From: Lamellibrachia satsuma
Taxonomy: Eukaryota > Annelida > Polychaeta > Sabellida > Siboglinidae
NCBI GenBank assembly: GCA_033239005.1
Contig: BSQZ01000034.1
Location: forward strand, 2,797,501 to 2,861,500
DNA: 64,000 bases
Reading direction: 5' to 3'
Each line of letters begins with the position of its first letter. Position 1 is the first letter of the stretch. A program made the position numbers and the translations under genes. Positions 53,940 to 64,000 of the stretch are shown piece by piece. Under the pieces are notes generated by a model. It saw only the letters and a program-made list of their open reading frames with translations. It was not told where the DNA came from and searched no databases.

Positions 53940-55255
53940 CTGAAACTGATGATTTGACAAGTATCCATATTCCTCAGTGAAACGAAAATAATATCTGCTA
54001 TTGAATAATTGAAGACAAAAAAGAAACTTGGCGAAATAACAACGTTTGAAATACAAAAGTTATCATATGACAAAAGCAGTGGTCGGAATATAGATGCGAT
54101 TATCGTTATTTCGTGTGATACGTTAGAACATAACGAAGATCGCAGTCTTCGTCTCATTTTATTCCATAGAACACAAACTTGTCGAACTCACTGAAGAACA
54201 TCGGAATTAGCTGGAGAGAAACGTCTCATCAAACCAATATAATTATTATATGAATCACCAAGCGGAGATAACAATGAACGACGAAGCACAAACAATGGAT
54301 TATTTAACAGGGAAGACGAAATAACTGATCAAAACATATTTTCTTTCAAACAGACGTTTCGTCCAAAGTAAGAGCACCAAAAACCAAGCTAGCAAATATA
54401 CGTAGTTACGGCGTGGCTGGCACGTAGCGATGTCGTTACGACAACGATGACTTTTTACGTTTTTACGCACCACGGTTTTGTTTGATCGCAATTATGTCGT
54501 CACAACGTGAAAAAAGTAGAGTTGAAACATCACGTTACCGTCTTCTTCAGAACACGTTAAATAGTAATAAAATATCTTGCTAGTAGCTTTAGTCACGTAA
54601 GATGACTAACGTTACTTCATTAATGAAAGCTAGTGAAGCATTTTATGGCATTCGAATGTTACAAACACAAGTATATGTCACAATAGCTTGAACATGGTAA
54701 GAATGCTGCATTGACATGATTCTAAAAAGCAATATAATTCACACACTGCCCAACATGTATACAATTTACATAATATACAAGGTTATATAATACCTTACAC
54801 CTTGGGAAATTAAAAAAACAAAATGCATAAGTTTTGACAAACATCACCGACCAACTATGACAAACATCTGTCAACACTCTGGTTTCTATACAAGCATAAC
54901 GTAAAGCAAGGTTTGGGTGCAGAAAATTTACCAGTATGATTTTAATATAAAGATAAGTAAATATCAATATAATCTTTTAAATAAAATGCAGTTATTCTAA
55001 CATAAATAAATAATATCTAAAGTATCAGCACGGTTTAAAATATTACGATGTTTAAAGTCATCTCGCCATATTTTCATGTCAGTTTCTCTCTCCTTGGTTT
55101 CGTCATTAAATCACACCATAATATAGCTGCTCGTAGTTCCTAAGCCTATCTTAGAAGACATTTTAGTTGTGACTGAGAATGATCACAACTATTAGCTGAT
55201 AGCCTGGACTAACATCTGCCAAAGTGCTGCCTTTAGACAAAAAATCTATAGAAAC
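53940..55255. other. No gene seen
   Basis: AT-rich unique sequence. Frames at 53856-54491 and 54722-54967 lack motifs and splice signals. Confidence 0.45.
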
Positions 55256-55259
55256 ATAT

Positions 55260-55390
55260 GCAAATTCTAATTCCTTTTTCCCTTTATGAAAAAGGAATTA
55301 CAACCTACAGATAGAATAACTCTTCTGGGTGTCACCATCACCAAGACATTGTCCTGGTCGCAGCACATCACATCTATGGCCCTCTGAACC
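55260..55390 (+). mobile_element. Short LINE fragment next to a (TA)n array
   Basis: The plus strand reads [20 protein letters not shown] then [11 protein letters not shown], the LGVTI block after the catalytic motif of LINE reverse transcriptases. About 130 bp survive, ending exactly at the (TA)n array. Confidence 0.7.
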
Positions 55391-55870
<480 letters not shown>

Positions 55871-57870
55871 TATAAATAACCTAATAACTATGTGTTTCCA
55901 AGGCAGGGATTACAAATAAGATGATGAAAGGTTGCAATTTTGTGAAAGCCGAAGTTAGCGCCTTTGACTTTTGGGTGATTATTTAAAGATGCACATTTAG
56001 CTGCATAAAGTAGTATATTAACCCAGTAATGAAATCTATAAAACTCTCAACTTACTTTCTGTTTCTTCTGTGACTTGAAACGCGAACGCTACGCTCCAGT
56101 GGAATATAAGCATGCCAGACAAATGAGATGAAACTGTACTAAATCCAGAAACACATGACAGTGGTGAAGATTTCAATAACAAATCGATGGTCACACAATG
56201 TTTTTCTTCAGAAAATCGTTCATGTGATCAATGTATTAAACATAATTGATAACTGTACGGACATAGCCGTCAATAAACACGATATAATTAAAGAAAGAAG
56301 AGTACTTCAAAGAACCATGTAATGAGGTGTGGTAGAACAGTGCAAGTTTCGGATTCTTAAACGAGAGGAGAATCCTCACGTTACCGTTTCGTTCACCGCA
56401 TTGGCTCAATTATAGACGAGTACAAGACGGGGATGGACTTAAGTTGTTTAGATGTATACGTTTTTGCCAATAAATAATGCGTCGTCTAATGTTTTCTAAA
56501 GACGACGAGTTGGTTCTTGCACGAACAGGTCTGCAAAGGGTGCAATGAACTATCTAGCTGTTCCGTGTTGTACAACAGTACGTCATAAGAAGTGCAGTGT
56601 TTATAGCGACGACGCAAACTCAGATAAACCAACCACTAAAGTGTGGAAAACTTCGAGCCACAACTCTAGATGAGGAGGAAAAGAATGCTGTATAGAAAGG
56701 ATACGAAACCTGGTCAATCTAATGTTTCCTAAAAGATGAAACGTTATGTTGTTTTGATATAATTAAATATTCAAATCAATAATCTATTGTAAGTTTTCAC
56801 GACAAGTACAATTACACAGAACAACAACTAAAACAAGAAAGAGTACAATTATTTCTAAAAACACGTTTGTCTTCTTTGTTGATTATCCTTGCGTGAACCT
56901 GTAGACATAGTTTGTTTATTGATTGTTCGTTTGGAAGTTTTATTATTTTCATTCTTGCCCGCTTTTTTGATATATTTATTCTGGCCTTCATTAAACTGTG
57001 ACAACCTCCAACTTTCGCTCTTGATATTATTTCACATTGATCTATAGTTCCTCTTTGATGTGATGATGAAATAGGTTTTGGAATAAGTCCGTTTAGGCTG
57101 TGTTAAGTGCTTAGTTTTCTTAATGTTTGTTAGTAATGACTAGCTGGCCTTCAGTTGATATATTAGTGCTTTTGTTGTTTCTTTATCCGTTTCCAAATGT
57201 TCAAAGGCATGCAACAGGCTAATGTTTTCTCTTTCCCACATAGTCGTTGAAAATCTCCCATTAAAGTAGTATATTCCGATCTGTCTTCTCTTATTGAAGT
57301 TGACTTCACTTCAACTTGTTCAGCTTAGTGATCTTGTGTTGGTGCGTATATCTGAATGACGCGTAACTCCTCCTATTGGAATGCGAGGCACAATCTAATC
57401 GAAGGAACCACGGAAAGATAAAGGAGGGGAGCGACCGAGGAAAAGGAATAGGAAAACTAGGAATATGCTAGATAAACTGATGGAAAGCGAACCGTGTCAA
57501 AAAATAATTGCATAATGAATTCGGTAATACAATATGTTAAATTGTACAACCCTTCCTTTGCAAATAAATAAAAAGTGTTTGTTTGTTTATGTTTCTTTCA
57601 GTAAATTTGTTTCGGTAAAGATAGGTTAGCTAATTCTCTGAGTGCATTTTCCTCGCTGGTACCCGATCTTTCGCTGTGCGATATTATTTATAAGCCCCTA
57701 TATATTCCTCATGTACAGCTCAAAAGTGTCACGATCAAAAGAAAGGTTGTGATTGGCTCTAAAAGTGTCACGTTTATGCAATCGCATTTATGGCCCGAAT
57801 ACCCTGTCATAATCCTTAATGTGCGTCGCTGAGCACCGTTTGAAATTACCTTTTCATTTTGTCATACGTG
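55871..57870. other. No gene seen in about 2 kb
   Basis: AT-rich unique sequence. No LINE, exon or RNA gene is recognised. Confidence 0.45.
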
Positions 57871-57875
57871 TAGAC

Positions 57876-57960
57876 TTTATTATTAATAATAACAATAATA
57901 ATAATACTATTTTTTCTATAGCGCTAATTCCCGCATGGCGGATCGATGCGCTGTACAAGA
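57876..57960 (-). mobile_element. Retroelement 3' tail ending in (TTA)n
   Basis: On the minus strand TGCGGGAATTAGCGCTATAG is followed by A-rich sequence and (TTATTA)n. This layout resembles the ends of the other LINE tails in the window (GGCGCCATAGAAGTTAA, GCGCAATAGAAG). Only the tail is visible. Confidence 0.45.
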
Positions 57961-58439
57961 AATATAATAAATGTATATTAATAAATATAAATATATAAAT
58001 GTGAACAACACTATCTGCGTTGTATGAAGTAGCCCATAGTTCCTACCGAAAAGCTGACCGATGTTTGTATAGTGGTGTTTCCGACCGACATATGTGGTCA
58101 CTTCTGCTCAGGATAACATTTCTCTTCGATCTGCGGATACAAATCTCTTAAAAATAAAATTCGCATTTCCTGGGCGATAATTGAGTGTATATCTAAATGG
58201 CAAAAAGCTACTATTAGTCTAACCTAAACAATGTATGATCTTGGGAATGGCAACATTGGGCAGCTTGAATCTGAGTAATTTCCTTAAATTTTTGTACCGA
58301 ACATCTCATGTCAGTTGAAAGGCAAACATTCGCTCGATTTTCTTTGCGAGTGAACAATTACTCATCGATTTGCCGGAAAACGAAACCCTACGAGTCGACA
58401 TACGTTCACAGAAAATCGCAGGCGTGATTTAACACGAAG

Positions 58440-58800
58440 CACCGAAAACCGTCGACCTTGCCGCCAGGTGCGCAACCAACACTGATCTCGCACGGGGCCG
58501 CGGGCGATCCGCGCGACTGCGCCGCTCCGGACGGCTGCGACGTGCGTGTCCCCGTCTTGGCGGCTCCTACGTGTCGGTCGCGCGACAGTCGCTGCCCCCG
58601 GCGGCGCGTGCAGGTTGAAGTCTCCTGCAGGTGCGCCGCGCTCTCTGATGGCAGTTCTTCTCGACCTGTCGGTCCGTCGCACCTGAGTCCGCTGATAAAC
58701 ATCGCGTCTGCGGTGGCCGGTCGCCTTTGATGAAGACGTTCGAGGCATCGATGTCCGCTAGGCCGGGGGGCCCGCTCACGCCGTAATGGCCGGCTATAAA
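58440..58800. promoter_or_regulatory. CpG-rich block ending in a TATA box
   Basis: Base composition shifts sharply to GC with many CG dinucleotides over 58440-58780. It ends with GGCTATAAAACTCG at 58791-58804, a good plus-strand TATA box. Several long frames are open in this block, probably because of the composition. One minus-strand frame ends with regularly spaced cysteines (CEISVGCAP, FRCFVLNHAC), but no exon can be asserted. Confidence 0.3.
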
Positions 58801-59251
58801 ACTCGATAGTCGGAAATCGGTCCAGGCGCAGTTGACAAGCGCTTCGCGATTGCTGTCGGTTATGCGTGGTCGTGGTAGTGCGGGAACTGTCCGATAGGAG
58901 CGCCAGGTCAGGACGACTGGTGGCTAGAGGATGTACTATTGATTATGATTAATAAAATAAAAACAATGACAGACATATATGCAACAGATTGGTGCAATAA
59001 CTTGTTGGAAAAGTCATTTTAAAAAATGCCCGCGATTAAAAAAAATGCCGATGAATTTCAACAAGACGTCACCGGATTGCTTTTGTTCCAAGCCTGGAAA
59101 GCTCTCGTATCTGCAAGTTGTGTGTACTAGTATTGTTTAACTAGTGTGTAATTGAACCTTGATGTTTTATATCAGTGGACAGAGAGTTAAGGCAGCTCAA
59201 GTGAAACATCCACAAGTGCAGGAAATTCCGCGATAGTGTTTTAGTTAGCCG

Positions 59252-59388
59252 ACCAACCAACCAACCAACCAACCAACCAACCAACCAACCAACCAACCAA
59301 CCAACCAACCAACCAACCAACCAACCAACCAACCAACCAACCAACCAACCAACCAACCAACCAACCAACCAATCAATCAATCAATCAA
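59252..59388. repeat. (AACC)n then (AATC)n microsatellite
   Basis: About 30 AACC units followed by four AATC units. Same motif family as at 51.9 kb. The minus strand shows a false GWLVGWLV frame. Confidence 0.97.
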
Positions 59389-59718
59389 AACTCAGCAATG
59401 GACTACTCAACAATTCCAAAATGTGGCAAATAACTAATTAAAGAAAGTGTAACATTGTCACTTAATGTTTGCTCTAATTTCCACACTATATATGTTATAC
59501 TCTAATATATAATATGCTAATATGACGACAAAATAACTTGGGTGACGGCGCCCGTTTGTTGATATACGCTGTGCACGGCGAAACGTCATCGTGCTTATTA
59601 AATAATCCTTGCGTCCTCTCGCCTGGCCTTGGGCAAAACATCATTAAAAGTCTAGACAGCCAGAACAAAATTGTGTTTTACCACACGCAGTGACCTTGAT
59701 GAACTTGTTTTAATTATT

Positions 59719-59940
<222 letters not shown>

Positions 59941-60049
59941 TCGTATACGTACCAACGTATAAATAATCACTGGACAAACACTTTATTTACTTCCCTGCGG
60001 ACATAACTCTCTACTCGTGTCCACGATCACAACTCCCTCATTTAATACA

Positions 60050-60430
60050 CTGTTTACAAATGACATTACGAGGGTGCCTCCCTCGTTCACACCCATGTCG
60101 CCGCCCCCCGCGCGGTCCCTCGTCACGTGATTCAATTAGTGCGCAGGTGCACGAGCCAGTTGTGAGATAACGCGTGCGACGTCGCGTGCGGGACGGACGA
60201 GTCAGCCCGGAGAGGGACGCTGCGTGGAGCGTCAGCGTCCCCGCTACATCCATCAACGTAAACGAGCCACAGTAAAAACACGCCATTATTAGAGTGCAGT
60301 CATAGTTCACCGAGGCGTGAACGGAACAATAACGTTTGATAAATGCGCCGGCCTCTAATTGAACAAGATGGCGGCGATGTTTGGGTCGAACGGAGGCGCG
60401 GGTTGGATGCGGGGACGGATCACTAATTTA
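60050..60430. promoter_or_regulatory. CpG-rich block with a YY1-type motif
   Basis: GC-rich, CG-dense sequence holds a CACGTGA E-box near 60124 and AAGATGGCGGC at about 60365-60376, which matches the YY1 core often placed just after transcription starts. No exon was identified on either strand, so promoter activity is a guess. Confidence 0.3.
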
Positions 60431-60586
60431 TTTCCGGGTACGTGTCATACGAACAAAGCTGAAACCCCTTTCAAGAATAATGGTGACACCCTGAACATTT
60501 GGAAAAAGGCAATTTTGTAGAGTACGACATTTCTGCTACGCACAGGTTTACATTTCTGGTTGCTGGTTGGCGACATACACATGTCA

Positions 60587-61062
60587 CGTGATGGAAGGAT
60601 CCCATGTGTCAGTGATGGAAGGATCCCCTGTGTCAGTGATGGAAGGATCCTCTTGTCAGTGATGGAAGGATCCCCTGTGTTAACGGTGGAAGGATCCCCT
60701 GTGTCAGTGACAGAAGGATTCCCTGTGTCAGTGATGGAAGGATCGTCTGTGTCAGTGATGGAAGGATCCCCTGTGTCAGTGATGGAAGGATCCCCTGGGT
60801 AAGTGATGGAAGGATCCCATGTGTCAGTGATGGAAGGATCCCCTATGTCAGTGATAGAAGGATCCCTGTGTCAGTGATGGAAGGATCCCCTGTGTCAGTG
60901 ATGGAAGGATCCCTGTGTCAGTGATGGAAGGATCCCCTGTGTTAGTGATGGAAGGATCCCCTGTGTCAGTGACGGAAGGTTCCCCTGTGTCAGTGACGGA
61001 AGCATCCCCTGTGTTGATGACGGAAGGATCCCCTGTGTTAACGACGGAAGGATCCCCGTGTA
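60587..61062. repeat. 24 bp minisatellite, about 20 copies
   Basis: The unit contains GTGATGGAAGGATCCCCTGT and then GTCA. Most units hold a BamHI-type GGATCC. Some lose one C, which shifts the frame between copies. Confidence 0.96.
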
Positions 61063-61079
61063 TGAAGGCAAACATTCGG

Positions 61080-62480
61080 CTGGTGTGTGAGACAAATGCC
61101 GAGGCGCACCTTCAATGTCGATTTTCTCGAAAGCATTACTGAATAATTTTACGTCAGAGATACGATACGTATCAAAGTGTACAGTTTTAATTAAAACCGT
61201 ATCGTAACTTCGCGTACATTGTGGAATTGTTTATCTGATTTAGAATCGGTTTCAATGGGAATAAACAAAACTAGTCTGACACCAGACGAGGCGGGTGTCG
61301 ACGGTGGGTTAAATTTAGGAGGGCCTCGATAGTCGGTCAAACCGTTGATTTGCTTCGGTGTGGGTTAAATCGAGGCGGACACCGATGGTAGATCAAGACC
61401 AATCAGTGTTTATGACGGATGATATACATTAGAGTGAAGAATCAATAACGTTCATGGGCAGGGGATATTTTTTTCTCTATTTATGCTGAGTTATTTGTGA
61501 TTTTTTAAAGTGATACGATTTTGAAAATTTTTATTTTGACCCAATCCATTTTACTGCGGGTATTGTGAATACTGGGGTGAGTTGCCTTTGTGAAAGGAAG
61601 TTGCGTGTATTTAAACACAACCAGAATCGCCCACGAGAACCACGAAAATCCCTGTCGTTGCCATTTTTAGTTTTAATTATTGCTTATTAAAACAATAATC
61701 TCGACCGTAACTAACGCCGATTCTCTCCACTGTGAATCTCCTGTCTACGCCGTGGTCATGTGTGTGACGTCACGCCATCTCCGTTTCGCTCCAGTGGCGC
61801 GGTTTCCGCGTTCGCTCAGCCGTTTAGCAGTTTATCAACGAGTCGGTAAAACAGCATTCAATATCCACTTAATTTCAGGCTTCGCCGGCGAAGTTGCCTC
61901 GAAATCGCCGCTTTGTAGTTAACTAGACTCGCCGCCACCGTCGCGCATGCGCTGTGCGTCTTAATAACGTCACTGACTCGTGACCGACGCCGACATTTAT
62001 TCCGCGCCAGGGGAGTCTTTTTCGATTATCGTGCACGAAGCGAGCGTCGTTTATTCCTCCCGACTCGCCAACTCGTTCAAGCGCTCAGCTTTTTCATTTG
62101 ACAGTGATTCGCCGGTGTCGTGGGACCATTTTGCGACGTCCCAAGCGACAATTGGCGGCCAAATCGTGTATAAAATGGAGGTAATTTGTAGGCGGGGAGC
62201 GTTCATTAATCACGTGTTGAGAGGGTGTGAGAGCGACCTTTGTGCCTGTTAGACAGACGCGTGATAATTGAGCCCGGGGAGGTTTGACGAGTCCACTGAT
62301 CACGTTCGCACTTTTTCCTGCGTCACAGACTCTCATCATCTCCCATCTCATCAGACTCTCAGCATCGGGCGACAGGCAGTGTTTGTCACCATGGCGGCGA
62401 CGTCGTCGCTTTGTTGGCGAATCTGTCGCTTCGTCTGTTTTGTTTGGCACCACATAGTATAGACGGACGACATTTGGAAT
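61080..62480. other. No gene seen; partly CpG-rich
   Basis: The block 61780-62460 is CG-rich with an ATTGGCGG (reverse CCAAT) and GTGTATAAAATGG (TATA-like) at about 62149-62178, and an ATG in strong context (CACCATGGC) at 62391 that opens only 23 codons. These could be the edges of a promoter but give no supportable gene. Confidence 0.35.
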
Positions 62481-62726
62481 TCGTCCTCTGTTACACAGCG
62501 TATTGATTCGTCCTCTGTTACACAGCGTATTGATTCGTCCTCTGTTACACAGCGTATTGATTCGTCCTCCGTTACATAGCGTATTGATTCGTCCTCTGTT
62601 GCACAGCGTATTGATTCGTCCTCTGTTGCACAGCGTATTGATTCGTCCTCTGTTACACAGCGTATTGATTCGTCCTCTGTTGCACAGCGTATTGATTCGT
62701 CCTCTGTTGCACAGCGTATTGATTCG
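62481..62726. repeat. 27 bp minisatellite, about 9 copies
   Basis: The unit contains ATTGATTCGTCCTCTGTTAC then ACAGCGT, with TTAC/TTGC switching. The length is a multiple of three, so a false LLHSVLIRP repeat frame appears. Confidence 0.96.
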
Positions 62727-63055
62727 AATTACTTCCCGTTAAATGAAGTAAATCAAATCAACTCGGTTTAACTCGCGATCACACAAAACTGGAATGCGAT
62801 AAAAAAGTTTTAAAAAAAGAACTGTTCCACTGTTTGAGATTATTAATGCTATCGTTTATTTTCAATAACAATTCAAAACAAAGTACGATGATTTTGATAT
62901 TATTGGCAAACATGGTTTTATGTGAATTTACCCATTTTTTGTGATATCGTGTAAAACGGTTAGCTCAAAAATTATCTCCAAATGTGTCCTAGGCGCAACG
63001 AAACTACAGCTGTATATACTTTCGAAGTCATTGTTGATTTGAATTATTATACATA

Positions 63056-63169
<114 letters not shown>

Positions 63170-63619
63170 ACAAGTCCTGACATGGATTAGTATGGACAAT
63201 ATCCCTATTTTTCCGACAGCCCATGAAACGACTTGTTTTTCCTTTATGTGCGATCTCGCGATGAAATCAAACGACGACTGACAATTGACGACGCTGTGAT
63301 TACTTGTACTAAGTCGGACAGCGTCTTCCGCGACATCTCGTGTCGTAGGTACATTTATTGCGACTTGTGTGAGAATAAATCCAACCGCAATTAGCGCTAC
63401 TTCCTGTGTTTGACGCAATGTCGGTTCCGTTTTATGAAAGATCGCCGATGGTTGACGCGTTATAAATCATGGGCTTTAATAAAATCTGTAAGTGGGCGAA
63501 TTGGCAGAAAGTAATTCCGTATATACGTAGGCCATAATGCTTGAAGGTAAGAAGTCTGATCATTTAAAACAAAAATAATAATACCACAATTATTTACATA
63601 ATTTCACCGTGATCCGTTT

Positions 63620-63835
63620 CTGAACATTGGCCTTGCCTTTCAGCAGGCAATGTAAACATGATATTCGAGTCGAAACATTCACATTACAATGTCAAATTGT
63701 ATTAAACAATTGTGGTTCCTTAGAAGTCGTTCGGGCCATCACAGTGCTAGAATAGCTATAACTAGTATAGTGTGTACTACATAACTTAATTTTAAGATAC
63801 AAAACAATCAGATTTTGTATCTTTAACGAAAACCA
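63620..63835. repeat. Dispersed repeat shared with about 20.86-21.08 kb
   Basis: CAGCAGGCAATGTAAACATG and GATATTCGAGTCGAAACATT match the copy in the receptor intron. The stretch AAGATACAAA ... TTTGTATCTT is an inverted repeat that could form a hairpin. Confidence 0.6.
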
Positions 63836-64000
63836 TAAGTGTTTTTTTTATAGAATCTTTCCTAGAACTTAGACATGGTTTACCTTCAGCGCCATACGTG
63901 AGTTCTGTGAAACATTGTCGTATCTAACTGGAAAATAGTTCACCGGCGAACGAAAACACGACACTATCATGCACAAAGGTGGGATAACAAACTGGATCTA

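Noticed and set aside
58362..58780. Possible cysteine-containing exon in the GC-rich block
   Set aside because: Several frames are open because of base composition. No acceptor and donor pair fits and no known cysteine pattern was recognised, so it is listed only as a regulatory-type block.
62391..62462. Short coding start MAATSSLCWRI in strong start context
   Set aside because: It ends after 23 codons, with no donor site and no homology. The context match is probably chance in CG-rich DNA.

Overview
The window is nuclear DNA of an animal, probably a marine invertebrate. Coding sequence is sparse and split by GT-AG introns. Non-LTR retrotransposons of the CR1/L2/Jockey group, one DNA transposon, several small inverted-repeat elements and very many tandem repeats fill most of the rest. 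Nothing is bacterial: there are no operons, no ribosome binding sites and no dense gene packing. I cannot name the species or phylum from the sequence alone.

Two host genes can be supported, both on the minus strand. The first spans at least 3.3-14.7 kb. Six exons (14418-14690, 12300-12463, 11478-11552, 7518-7643, 4910-5114, 3300-3576) have good splice signals, and four of the five junctions are phase-compatible. They encode a basic, helical, coiled-coil-like protein that I do not recognise. Its introns hold a 3.3 kb minisatellite of 25 bp units, a 38 bp and a 24 bp minisatellite, a small inverted-repeat element and an old LINE fragment. The second gene (21611-21340 and 20580-19635) is a complete two-exon rhodopsin-class G protein-coupled receptor of about 405 residues. 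Its intron carries a 22 bp minisatellite, and a LINE ends about 115 bp upstream of its start codon.

LINE copies lie at 1.1-3.0 kb (-), 13.35-13.87 (+), 16.15-18.02 (+), 21.73-24.96 (-), 31.38-31.66 (-), 32.73-33.78 (+), 38.88-39.16 with 44.03-44.86 (+), and 55.26-55.39 (+). All are broken. The copy at 21.7-25.0 kb is the fullest. It has the end of an esterase-type ORF1, an APE endonuclease and a reverse transcriptase, but a (TA)n array has expanded inside the reverse transcriptase.

The most interesting object is a 4860 bp DNA transposon at 39163-44022, inserted in a LINE. It has 14 bp perfect terminal repeats flanked by TATA, dense CCAAT-motif arrays at both ends, a small two-exon accessory gene, and a frameshifted, truncated Mutator-like transposase.

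Tandem repeats include a 62 bp satellite (45.3-47.4 kb), minisatellites of 9-62 bp throughout, six long (TA)n tracts, and GA, GACA, GTAT, TG/TGTGCG, CTGA, CACT/CACC and AACC arrays. The stretches 33.8-35.5, 35.6-38.9, 52.0-55.2 and 55.9-59.2 kb show nothing I can call a gene.
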